A stretch of 64,000 nucleotides of DNA. It comes from Sphagnum magellanicum. Its lineage: Eukaryota; Streptophyta; Sphagnopsida; Sphagnales; Sphagnaceae. Positions 1 through 12,047 of this stretch are shown piece after piece (within the stretch, counting starts at the first letter, position 1; the number at the start of each line of letters is the position of its first letter). The stretch lies in NCBI GenBank assembly GCA_021904315.1, contig CM038917.1:6556041-6620040 (forward strand), given 5' to 3'. The position numbers and the translations under genes were made by a program. A model generated the notes under the pieces. That model saw only the letters and a list, made by a program, of their open reading frames with translations, made no database searches and was not told the DNA's origin.

Positions 1-3000
1 TTCATTGAACATGTTCCTATCTACCATCATAAAATTTTGACCAATAAATATTTTACCCATTTTTTAAAGTAAGGTAAAAAATTAAGAAAAAAGTATGTTG
101 TATTGAATTCCTCATAGGAACCAATGCTCGTTTATAACAAGAATTACATCTACATCATTTTTAGTGTTAGAAACAAATAAATAAGCAAATAAATGGAAAG
201 GACTTGAGTGCATCATCCATGTATTAATAACAAAACATTAATGTTACTAACCCATCATGGGTTTGTATTGTATTGCATTTGTTTGATAACTTTCAATTTA
301 ATCTATTTTTTGCTTGACATGTACCACCTTCTAAATCCTAGATTGAGGGTTTATTGAAAAAATATATTCATTAGTTGTTTTTGTTAATGCCCAATTTTAA
401 TTGCATTTCTTCTTGTTGTTTGATACAATTTGAACCCACATGAATAATGTGGTATTGTAGAGGCAAAAAAAATTATGCCATGATTAAATATAATCCACAT
501 AATGGCGTGATGAAATATGTTAAAATGAATAAATTATGATTATGTAGGCTTGTCAAGTAGATCACCAAAAACTATTTTTAGATGTTATTTTAACTCCTTG
601 CCATATGTAATTGAAGTTTATGATTTCAACATCATTTTTAGACATTATTTTGGCTCCTTGTTATTTATGGTTAAGGTTAGTAAGTGATCATGTTACATGA
701 TAGTTGTTTTGTGTTAAATTTGATGCAACCTAGATTGATTTTGGCATGAAATATTATCATGCCATGTTAATCTTTTCAAAGTTATGGACACGTTATACAT
801 ATTAATAGTTTAATATTTGTAGGATGATGAGAAAATATATATAAGAGATTTTTGAAAAAGTCCGTGGGAAAAGAATGAAAATCCAAAACTTGTAATGAAA
901 TGAAAGTTCTTTGAGTCATAAGGAAATGTGTTAGGCTTGACTCTTGGTTTTAGAATGAAAAGATGCATGGGGTAAATTTGTATTGATGTTTCTCTTCTCT
1001 TTCTTTTTTGTTTATTTATTTATTCTACCAAAGTAGATAGATTTGTTGATGGACCTCAACTTTTCCCTAGACATTTTTGGTTCCATTGTTGGGACCTATC
1101 AACATTAGTAGGAGAAAGGGTAGAAGGACATAGAGGTCATATTTATGTATTTTAATCAAACACTTCCTTGAGCTTTTATTTCTTCCTTTCAAATTCAAGT
1201 TGTATGTCAAATAAAGGTTGAAATGATAATAATTCTATAAAAAAAATTTGGGAATGAATATGCACATATTTTGTATTGAAGTTCTCTAGACCTTTTATCA
1301 TGTTTATAATTTGTTTTTGGTGAGTTTAGATCACAAGTCATGTTTGAATCATAATTAAATAAAATTTGAAAAAATTACAAACTAAAAAAAAGATCTATGA
1401 ATAGGTTTTATTATGCAAACTAATTCAAGTTGAAGATCATTGAAAATGTTCAATTAATGTTCATGCTTTCAATGGCAAAGGTGATCTACATGGTTGACCA
1501 TGCAACTAAAGAAAGGCAACTTATGAAAGTTGTTGATCCATAAGGAATTGAACCTTTTATTCAACATATTTGATGATCAATAAAATAAATAAATCCAAAG
1601 AAATTGGATCTAGTTGATATATCCTAATTCCCACAATTTAGTCATTTTGCTTTTAGAGTTTTAAAACTAAAAGTTAGGAATGTGCAAACACACTACAAGG
1701 GATCAAGGGCACCAAGGTCAAGTTCCTTTTCAAAGATTGCATTCAACACATGGCATTCTTATATTGGTCTACTTTCTTAAGTTTTGCATATTTCATACCC
1801 AATTTATAACTATGTGCTAGATATAATTACTTTTTGACTACATCTTGATTTATATATTCATATTATGCATCCATGTTTTGAATAACATACAAATGAATAA
1901 TATCAAAATTCAAAAACATGTTTGAAACAAAGTGCTCAAATGTGTTTTAAAATAAATTTCACCAATTTCAATTTTTTTTTTCAACCATTGATATTAATAT
2001 CCTTTCCAATTTTGAGAAGAAAGGTTGCACATTTGATAACAAAAAAAGATGTTTGAGAAAAAGAACATTGTCCATGATTATTTTGAACATGCAAAAAACT
2101 TTTGAAAAATCATCAATTTGCATCAAGTATTGAACATTGAAATTTTGCAAGTAATGGAACCTAAAAAAGAAAAAAAAATGATTATCCAATTTATTCTATT
2201 CCCCTTGTAATTTTTGAAATAGACAAAATTGCAATTTTATGCATTATCCACAAACCTTGTGGTTTCATTTTACTATGTTTGCCTCGAAAAAAAAAATGAA
2301 GGATGGTTTGTTAATGTTAAGCTCATTAAGCTCTTAAAATGTTTTTGTCATATTCTTGGTGAAAAAAATGAACATAATTTTAAAAAAATAATTTTAACAA
2401 AAGAAATTGTTTCATATAATGCAACATGAATAACAAAATATAAATGTTACAATTTTTTTCTAGTAATAATAGTAATAATAAAATCTAACTTCATGGTCAC
2501 CCACACACCATAAGGTAGGAAAAAACATCCAAAAGTGTTGTTACATAAATGTTAATGAAATAACAACACCTTAATTATTCAACCGATTATCTATTTGTTT
2601 AATAGATTGGATCCATCCTCTCCAAACCCATTGGGATTCTAGAGGGTCTTTTGTAATGAATATTTATTCAAAATTACTATAAATTAAATTTCTTATAGAT
2701 CTTGCATTGTTCAACCATGAAAATATGGTTTTCTTTTTGTTTGGTAGTCTAGTATTCATCCATAATTTAAATTTTTTTCCCTTGTAACTTATATTATGCT
2801 TTATTAAAAAATAATCAAAAACAACTTTCCCACAATGTAATTAAAAATAAACAAAAAAGACTTATACCAACAAATCTACTACTCTCAACACCAACAAGCA
2901 AACAAACATCCTATTCCTACAAATACACCACACTCCCACAACCTCCTTCTCCTTATGTTTATTTATTTTTCCAAATCTAAATGACTAGAACTTTCCATTT

Positions 3001-6000
3001 CCCTTTAAAGTTCCCTTTCTTCCTTTCGATTCCTCCACTCCCTCCCAACAATTTTTTTCCTCCCTCCTAATAATCCCTAGCTCCTTTGTCCATATGTTCT
3101 TACCCTTGATTCCTTATTGTTCATCCCATGCCCCACCAAAATATCATTCTATATCTTTTCATTTTTCTTTTCACATGATCCTATGCCTTTTTCCTTGTAT
3201 GTTCCTTTCATACCTCCTCTATAGTTGTTGAACTACCTCTAGTTTTGTAGGTGTTGGCATATTAAGGTGTTCACTTTTTTGTGTCATATTACAATTTTCA
3301 TAAGGGGTATGTTGAAATTTGAGTTTATGTAACTTTGATATTATGATCAAACATTAAAAAGGATTTCAATTTTTATAGTGTGATGCAATTTTTTTGGGTG
3401 GAATGGTATTATGAATGTAAGTTTAGAATGGACTATTCCATGGAAAATAGATTGTTTAAGTAGTTATGGAAAATATGTGACCAAATTCTTGAAAAAGTTT
3501 TTGAAAATCACATATTTTCAATTTCATTTATTTTTGGGAACAATGGTGGTAAATAGGATTTTCAATTGATGCCCTTCTTGAATTTGCAAACTATTAGTTT
3601 TAAAGATAACGGTTATTGCTTTGAAATTACGGCTTGTTCTGTTTAAATTGCAAAAATGACAACTTATGAACACCACATTTGTCATTTTTGAACCACTTTG
3701 GTGTGCTTTCACCCTTGTTTTTTAAATGACAATAGGTAACTTCCCAAGTTTTCATTCCCTCACCCTCTTAAATGATTTTTGTAACTTTTCTATCATCTTT
3801 TTTTCAATTTATGAAAGCACAAAAAGCAAAATAAAAGGAATTCCACCACTAAAAATGGTTATAAAAAAGGTTTAATAATTTAAAAAGAAAGTGCCTTAAT
3901 TCTAATAAGCATGCCTTAATTTGAATGCACCATTTGTTATCAATCTAACCATCTTGACATTTAGTTTTTATGTACAACTCAAAATTGCATACCAACAAAA
4001 ACATTTATTCATAATTGAAACCCCAAAAAACCATAACTTAATGGTCATAAAGGTTCCAATGTTCAAAACCACAAGGGATCAAGTTCCTTCATCCAAAACA
4101 AGGTTTATTGATTCACCTTATGTAAATGTCTAACTAGTTTAGGATACACCTACTTGACTACCCATGCAAAACTATAATTCAACTTTGACACACCTATGCA
4201 ACCTTGCGTTCATTATTATCAAAAGTTCAAAACATAGTTGCTTTTTTTCAAAAGTAAAAAAAAGCAAGATTTGTTTATATGCAACCAAGTTAAAGGATGA
4301 ACTATAAAATTCATGTAAATATATTTTAGTTCTATGGTTGTTAATGATGTTAAGCTGATTACTCCCACTCAATATAACAAGCTTTAGTTGGTTTTCGCCA
4401 AACCTTTATGATTATATAACTTCCCAAATTTTTAGTTCATCTATTAAGTGCATTAATTTAATTATTTCATTAAAATTTGATTAATTAAGGGTAAACTAGG
4501 TTAATTTACTTATTTGGGTTTTATTTCGAATCGATTTAGTTGTGAATGAAGTTAAAGATATTTTGTCGATGGGATATAATCCCATGTTCTATGATCTCAA
4601 ATCATTTTTAGTGATTTAAGATTTCAAAACACATAATTTTTTTGTGCTTTAATTTTTTTGGGTGTTATTTAAGTTTTTTTTTGCACAATTTTTTTTGTGT
4701 GTTATTTAAGTTTTTTTTTGCACAATTTTTGTTAGGTTTTGCTTTGTGTTTTTCAAGCTTGGATTTATTTATTTTTTAATGTGAAATATTTGAATTCCTA
4801 TCATGATTCTTGTGCAAATCATAAAAAATGAAATATTTGCGCCACATGATTTGTGTATTTCCACTTCTTTTTGTTGAGTTGCACATGTTGGTTATGTTGT
4901 CATTTGATTTTATGGAATAAATGGATTACCAAGGTGTGTGACAATTTGCTATGACTTGGGAGAGGTCACACGATTTCATGTTGACCTTTTGGTAGTCGAA
5001 GTTTATTCTTTAGTATGAAACCTTAAGTGAAAGGTTATGTGCTTTCCCACACATGTTTTTTTTCCATAATGAACATGGGGGCCTTGATTAGTGTAGTTAA
5101 TGATAGGCATGGGACAAGATTACCACTTGATTTTGATCATTGAATAGGTCTTGTTTTACACCTAGTTTGTTAGAACATATTGATTATATTTTTAGCTAAA
5201 GTTAGGTTGTATTGGGATGCACGATTGCAATATTTTTGGATTAGGAACCTTGTTTATTGTTCCTTGTAACACACCATAGCCATTTCAAGGAAGTAGACTT
5301 TTCTTTGGTTTTTTTTTGCCTTTTTTTTTACAAATAATTTCATGCTTTTGTTTATTTGTTTTCACCTCAAAATGGTAAAAGTAGGGGGGGCAACAAGTCC
5401 CCTTGTGTTTTGTTTCAAAGCAAAGCAATGGAATGGCATCATAGCCCCCTTCCTCCTCCTCCTTTTCTTGCATGTATAAAACCAGCTTATACTCTGGGTA
5501 ATGCAATGCACATTCCCCTTCGTCATTGTTGTCTTGCAATAACATCCCTTGTAGTGTGCCTCCCTTATCCTTCAACTCATAGCAACAAATATAAGGGGCT
5601 AACAAGTCCCTTTGTGTTTTTTTCTTCATGTAGCAACAAATGTCGAAGAGGGCAACACATCTCTCAAGTTTTTTTTCTTCTTATAGAAACATTGGAGTTG
5701 GGGAATTAATGGATTGGTTTTGGTGGTTTGATTTGAATGTTGCAAAATGGATGGGGTCATTCAAACTAAGCCAAGGGTCAGACTAAGCCAAAAGTATGAA
5801 GTTGATTGTTTTTATAAAAATCAATAGGAAAGGAAGGAATCTCAAAAGTGAAGGGAGATAATGGCCCACACTTCCAGACTTTGAAACTTTGGATTCACAC
5901 ATCCCTACTTTAAAACAATGGGATTGAATTAGGACTAGATTGAAAATGTTCTTCATTCATCATTTTCATTGTGATAATTGGTACCAATAACGGTGTGGTT

Positions 6001-6900
6001 TCACCTTGGTCACGAAGGAGTGAGAGAGATTTTATGCCTATTTAGTAAGATCCTTTCCCTTTATTTAAGTATTGGTAGAATCTTTTCAACGTATTTGAAA
6101 AACATATTATAAGTGGAATTTGTCTTCCACAACCAACAAGGTATTCCAAAAGTTGATACATTTGCTATAGTTTCACTTTTCGAAAACACATTGCCTATTT
6201 TATTGTACACGATACATGAAAGATATCATTTAAAAAAAAAATCAACATATTAAATTCTTAGTGCTTTACACAATTTAACACCTATGAAATGAAACATTCT
6301 GAAAGTAAACACCTCTTAGGTTTCATTAATGTCCTTGGAAGGGGGCATTACCCTACATTTACCAACCAAACATAAAACCCCTCCCCTTTTCTTTTCTAGA
6401 TGTGATGTTCACTTGACTAATGTAAAGGGCCCTCCATATACACTAAGAAATTAAAAGGGTTTCTAGGGTTATGCTTGTATTTCATTTTTGCTCTCCCAAA
6501 ATCAAAGCTTAACACTCCTCCCCCCACCCCAAAAATATTTGCTTGCAATGCCACATGTCATTCTCTTGACAAAATAACTCAAAACCCATTAGGTTAAATG
6601 TATTCTAACTAAAATTAAAAAACCCCATTAGGTGAGGACAACCCTAAACATTGGCAACACCAACATTGGCAACAACAACAAATGTCCATACCAAACACAC
6701 CAAAATTTGGCCTCCAAAATTAAATAACACACATTCGAGCTTGGTGCTCATAAATGGCTGGAGCCTCCAAAATTGAAACCTAAACCCTAAAACCTTAAAC
6801 CACCCTAGAGTGAAACCCTAACCAGAGTTTTCACAGCAACTCACCCAACCCCGTTTGGTGTTACACCATGACAATTCTACACAAACACACGAAATACAGC
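1..6900. other. AT-rich intergenic DNA without a recognisable gene
   Basis: Very AT-rich sequence with many homopolymer A and T runs. The open frames are short, overlap on both strands and show no domain I recognise. Visible structure is limited to small degenerate repeats: a 61-bp spaced pair at about 570-616 and 631-677, a 37-bp spaced pair at about 4662-4733, and recurrent 'caacaagtcc' type blocks at 5387-5670. A CCCTAAA-rich stretch at 6776-6833 lies just upstream of the FAS1 locus. Confidence 0.7.
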
Positions 6901-7360
6901 CGATTCTGAGGGCTGGAAAACAACACTCCTCGTGCATAACTGTACAAACACTGTCCAGCGGATCGCCGGCTGATTCCACAAATATGATAATATTGACGAA
7001 TTGCTAATCATTGGATTGATATCATCCATTAGGTAGTCATCCGTTAGTTTTTGAATCCCTGCGTTATCGCGTACGAGAGCGAGTGGTTTGCAGAACTGGG
7101 ATTGGATGAAAGTTGGACGTCGTTCTTATGGTCATCCGCGGGCGCGCTTAGTAAGGTTGATAATGGACGGATGGATAAAGAGCGAAAGCAAAGGGCGTTT
7201 GAACGGATGCTGGCGGGAAGGATGCCGCGTCTTCGCCGCGCGCGCTCTCGCTCGCCCCCGCTCGCGCTCTCTGTGAAGTCTTGTTTACAGGATTACGAAA
7301 TGTGGCAGGAGTGGAGTCTACACATCTTGCGGGTAAGCGGGGGAGATTTGAGTTCGTGAA

Positions 7361-7373
7361 TTTTGGCGCAAAA
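7361..7373 (+). promoter_or_regulatory. E2F-type site upstream of FAS1
   Basis: The sequence TTTTGGCGCAAAA contains a perfect match to the E2F/DP consensus TTTSSCGC and is nearly palindromic. It lies in the GC-rich 5' part of the FAS1 locus, about 860 bp before the start codon and just before a probable 5'-UTR intron donor at 7456. E2F control of CAF-1 genes is established in Arabidopsis, so the site fits an S-phase gene. Its function here is inferred. Confidence 0.6.
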
Positions 7374-7495
7374 GTGAGTGAGAAAAGGAGGGAAAACCGA
7401 TCTGGATTTCTCTCTCCGTCGACAAATGTTTTTTTTTCCTGTTTCTGAGGATTTGGTAAGTAATTGCTTTTTCCAAATTGTATTTGGTGTTTATC

Positions 7496-8130
7496 CTTGA
7501 TCGATCCTAGATTGGGCAGGTTGCCAAGAGTTTTGGAAAATAGAGAAGAAGATCTGGAGCGTTTTTTGGTTTTTTTTTTTCCAATTGCAGTTTCTGTTCT
7601 TTTTTTTTAAACGATCCTACAGCATTCCGTTGTGGTCGAATACGTAGGCTTACAAAGAAGTAGCAGAGTTCTGGAAAACAGAGAGGAATATCCGGTGAAG
7701 GGAAATTTTGTTTTTGACGATTCTTTTTCCAATTGCAGATGCTGTTTTTTTTAATTTATTGATCCTACAGCCCGCGGTTGTTGTCGAAAACGGAGACTGC
7801 CAAGAAGTAGCAGAGTTTTGGAAACTAGGAAGATCTGGTCTTCTTTGTTTTGTTTTTTAGTGCTTCATTTTCCGAATTGCGATTCCTGTTTGTTTTTTGA
7901 TCGATCCTAGAACCTGCGGTTTTGGTAAGAGGAGATTCAGGCTACGAAGAAGTAGCAGAGTTTTGGTAAATAGAAAAAAGATCCGGTGTTCTTTTTTTCT
8001 TATTTGTGGTCCTCCTTTTAGCTAATTGAAGTTGCCTGGTTGTTTCCGATCGATCCGAGATCCTGCGGTCGTGGTAGGAGGAGACTTAGGCTGCCAAGAG
8101 TTTTTGGAAAACAGAGAAGATCTGGTGTTT
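7496..8130 (+). repeat. Five tandem imperfect ~140-bp repeats in the FAS1 5' region
   Basis: Units start with a 'cgatcc' block at about 7502, 7612, 7761, 7902 and 8051 (spacings 110, 149, 141 and 149). Each carries 'gagttttggaaa(a)cagagaagatctgg' or a close variant, followed by a T-rich stretch. Three units also carry 'gaagtagcagag' (near 7659, 7806 and 7950), and two carry the splice-acceptor-like 'ccaattgcag'. A good donor ('ttg|gtaagtaattgc', 7456) lies just upstream, so the array probably occupies a 5'-UTR intron or multiplies its 3' splice site. Confidence 0.8.
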
Positions 8131-8220
8131 CTATTATCCCGTTTCGTTTTGGTTTTCTGCGGATTCATCGTCCTTGGTTGCGGGTTACTTGGTTAGCAGA
8201 AGACGGCGATCTTGTCATCG

Positions 8221-10916
8221 ATGGTGAAGATTAAGAAAACCAGTGATCGGACGTGCTCCGACAGCAAGAAAGAAACGTGCAAGGAGTTGCAGGTGTGTAA
8301 GAGAAGTTTCGTCATATGTGCAGAAAAGTTAACATAATTCGGTTTTCTGTCGAGATCTTTGAAATAGGAAGCAAAGATCTATGAGTGTTGTGACTGTCGC
8401 TTGTGCACTTGGTCTGTTCTCTTTTGCGTTTTGCAAGGATCTGTTGGTAGAGCTCGCTTAGAAGGATCTTGGTGGATGTAGAGAGGTAGTTCTAAACCCG
8501 ATTTGGTCTGACAAATCTTGTTTTTCATCCGGTGAATTGTGTGGGGGATTTGGAACAGACAATCGAGCTGAAGAAACAGCAAGAACAAGAGGAGAAAGAA
8601 CAGAAAAGGAACGAGCGAGAATCGATGGAAGTGGAGAAGGATCGCAAGAAGAAAGAGAGGGATTTGAAGAGGCAGCAAGATGAAGCTGATAAGGAACAGA
8701 GGAGGAAAGAGAGGGAACTGAAAAGACAGCAGGAGGAAGCAGAGAAGGAACAAAAGAAGAAAGAGAAAGAAGCTGCAGAACGCAAGAAGCAGCTTGTGAT
8801 ACAGAAGCAAGCCACCATCATGGACAAACTGTTCCGTCGCAAGGAGCCGGAGACACCTGCTGCACAACCGCAAGGAGCAGATGTGAGTCGGCAGTCCTTG
8901 TCTCCCTTGGAACAAAGCCCAGAGAGCAGTACTTGTTCCACTGCTAACACACAAATGATCATAGCTCACATGGATCAAGAGCTCACTGCTTTCCAGTCAA
9001 GGAATGCTGAAGAACTTATGAGGTGGTTGTCTTTTCCTACCTTTCTCTCTTCACTCTCTTATGCTCAGTTTTTGCATTTGCATTTACTTTCCCTGTAGCT
9101 GTGGTGAAGACAGCCCGCAATAAAGCTGCACTGGATTGCTAGGAGGAGATCCTGTTACTAAGGATGATGGCATTTGCATGTTGTGCAGGTTGCACTTAGC
9201 TACTTGGCAAAGTCTTAAGAAGGCCAAAGCTTCAGAGAAGCTGCAAAGATGGGGACTGCGCCGCAAACCCAAGGTTACGGTTTACCGGGAATTGCGGCTA
9301 CAAGGATCAGCAACAGCAAGTTGCCAGAAGGCAGCTGATTCTGGGGCTAGTAGCCATGGCAAGTCTGGGGTGACATTGGAAATGCTTCCAACCTCGATCC
9401 TCAAACGATCTCGAGATGAGGACTCTGAGGAGCTGAAAGTTGAGGTGGATAGGGAGGACAGCGATTGCATTGTTGTTGAGGACTCAGATGAGAATCCAAG
9501 GAAGAAGCTTTGTAACATGCGGTGGAAGTTGTTGCAATTTGATAAGAGCTATCGGCCAGCTTACTATGGCACGTTTTCAAGAACAAGGTATGCCAACAGA
9601 CCCACCCTCCATTTTCTTTGAATTTGAACCTTCCTGCAGTATATTCTTTCCTAACACAGTCAATGCTTCATTGTTGGGGTATGTTTTTGGCATATTTGTT
9701 AGTACTCCCATCAAGGAATTGCTCACCTATTTGTGTCAAGATGTCTTTCAGGCTTTTTCATGGTGGACATAGATCTGACTGAATCCTGCTCTTTTTGGGG
9801 TTTTGCAGTACAACAATTGGGCCTCGTCATCCCCTGAAGAAAGACCTAACATTGAATTATGAGGTGGACAGTGATGAAGAATGGGAAGAGGTAAGAGTTC
9901 TTTCACAGGCACCTCCTATGTTGTGCTATGAAACAGAATCACCAAATTGTTGGTAGCATCTGATTCCTCTTGAATGGCTGTGTTTGATGGCTGTTGATGC
10001 ATCTGAAAGCAAATCAATACTTTGATATTGATTCAATCAGACAGGCAGTACATGCATGTGACAATGAGTGTCCAATTGTGCCACTGTCATGTGTGCATTG
10101 GAGTGAATTTAAGTTTTTCCTGTGAGGTAGTCTGTCTTAATTAGAGGTAATGTGGAGTTTGCAGGAGGATCCAGGGGAAAGCCTCTCAGACTGTGAGGAC
10201 AAAGAGGATGATGTTGACAAGGTTGACAATGAAGTTGATGAAGATGTGGCAGATGGCTTTGTTGTGCCTGATGGATACCTCTCAGACAGTGAGGTATGAT
10301 AGTTTTCATCACCTACTCAGAGACTGAGGATCTGCAGAATGCTCTTTGATCATATTTGCCATCTTTAGAGGGGTTTCTTTAGACGTGCCTGGGGAAGATA
10401 ATGTGCTTCATCATCTTGTTGTCAGCTCTGTTTGAATGTTTGTCCGGGATGAAAATTGACAGTGTTGGCTTACAGGGTGTGCACCTGGAAGATGCTGGCA
10501 TGGATGGTGATCTTGATACATCGGCAACTGAAGTGTCATGTGCAAGCCAAGAAGTTTCTTCCAGCCCCACTGCACTTGAGCAAGAGGTCCAAAAGCATGA
10601 ACGCCTAACCAAGCTTCTTGACAATGTGACCAAGCAGGCCTTGATTCGCAATCGACCCTTCATTGTATCCATGTTGACACCGAAGTCAGGTGAGCAGCAC
10701 ACTCAGACTGAGCTCCAGTGTCTGCAGGCTCTCAAGATGCAGGTTGTCCTACCACACCTGATTATTGTACCACCAAATGATGTGCAAGCAAGGGAGGAAT
10801 CTGAGATGGAAACAAAGACCGGGAAGCTCAAGAAGACCAAGGAAAGCAGGAAAAGGAGGCTGAATAAGCCAAGCTCTGTCATGAGGACATCATCAACCAC
10901 AGTTGCTGTCATGTAA
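8221..10916 (+). CDS. FAS1: Chromatin assembly factor 1 large subunit (FASCIATA1-like)
   Basis: Large subunit of CAF-1, the nuclear chaperone that deposits H3-H4 on newly replicated DNA. Exons: 8221-8292, 8559-9022, 9189-9587, 9809-9890, 10165-10293, 10476-10916; phases agree and give 528 residues. Residues 25-105 form the highly charged KER coiled coil, followed by the family block ending in MDKLF (with F and R/K residues after it). Residues about 180-215 carry WGLRRKPK. Exons 3-5 carry the LLQFDKSYRPAYYGT block, IGPRHPLKKD, SDEEWEEEDPGESLSDCE and the acidic ED region with FVVPDGYLSDSE. The protein is short compared with Arabidopsis FAS1 (about 815 residues as I recall): little precedes KER, and the C-terminal winged-helix part is not found. 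The terminal stop sits inside a donor-like 'at|gtaaga', so a further exon is possible, but I found no matching one before 12 kb. The start is the first ATG in frame after the repeat array. Confidence 0.9.
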
Positions 10917-12047
10917 GAACATGTCCACTAAGCTTCAATTTCAGTCCTGTATGATGAGGCTGTTTGACAGCTTGATTCTGCTTCAGAGCATCTAATTGCA
11001 ATTCCAGACATGAAGAAGTATCATGCTAGACTGACCACTGGCTTGTTCTGTGTTGAGTTGATCAGCACTGCTTGCACATTGATTTTGAGAGAGCTGAAGC
11101 TACTATGATACACATTACATTGCCAGCTTTCTGTTCATGTAGATTGCTTGAGAAATAGTAAATTTACTATTGCTGTTGTTAAAAGTGTGCAGAAAATGTG
11201 CATTGTTGTTGTTGGTGGAACTAGAGAGAGATGATAACCACCACTACTTGGTGCATTCTTGCTAGAGCACAGAAATGTGAGACTGATTTGTGGGATTCAT
11301 AGTTGCTGGTGATTCCTATGTCAATATTGATTCAAGAATCAGATCAAGCTTGGCTTACTTGAGAGAGGTTTTGGATTCAAGAGCTTTTGTTGGTGGTGCT
11401 TGTTTTACACATTTGACTCATTTGTTGTTGCATAGAGTCATGAGTTTCTCATTTGGTCAAAAGAACTATGAGCCAGAGTTTTGATGTAACTTGTGAAGCA
11501 GTCAAATTGCATGATTGCAACTACCTTCATAAGCAGCTGTGATATGCATAACTCATGCATGAATGCTCAACATTGCACTATCTAGATGAGCATGCAGAAG
11601 GGATATACCCAAGATCCTGACACAAGGATATGCATGGAAGAGATTTGAACTGCAACTTCGAATGTAGTCTCTACCAGAGAAGTGGATCTTATCATGTTAA
11701 GCAGCTGCTGCCAAGAGCATGCTAAATGTGCTATTGGACTCGTTAATAATTTGTTTTTCATTTGGCAAGCGGAGTTTTGAAGTCACAATTAAACCTGAAT
11801 GGCAAAACATTTGGGCCTTCAGACAATTCAACATGGAAGACATGCTGATTGGAGAACAGAGTGGGGGCAAGCTGGCCAAAGACAAGTAAAGAGAAGGCTT
11901 TTTATATGAAGAGCTTCAAGTTCCAGGTTCCAGGTTCAAAAACTCAAGACAAAGACAGGGAATTTACCTCCAAAGATGTGGAGTGTGTGTTCATGCATCA
12001 TTAGGCAGCAGAAACAAATTAGGAGCCTGCATTCATGCTGGCCAGAT
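10917..12047. other. Convergent intergenic region between FAS1 and CLC
   Basis: About 1.1 kb separates the two convergent stop codons and should hold both 3' UTRs. It is moderately AT-rich. I searched by eye on the plus strand for a FAS1 C-terminal exon (the winged-helix segment) and did not find one. No other coding signature is evident. Confidence 0.6.

Noticed and set aside
5285-5709. 114- and 117-codon antisense frame pair
   Set aside because: Complementary frames over a decayed repeat; composition reflects the repeat, not a protein family.
8379-8978. 199-codon minus-strand frame rich in Leu/Phe
   Set aside because: Antisense of the FAS1 KER coiled coil, whose GAG/AAG codons read as Leu/Phe/Ser on the other strand.
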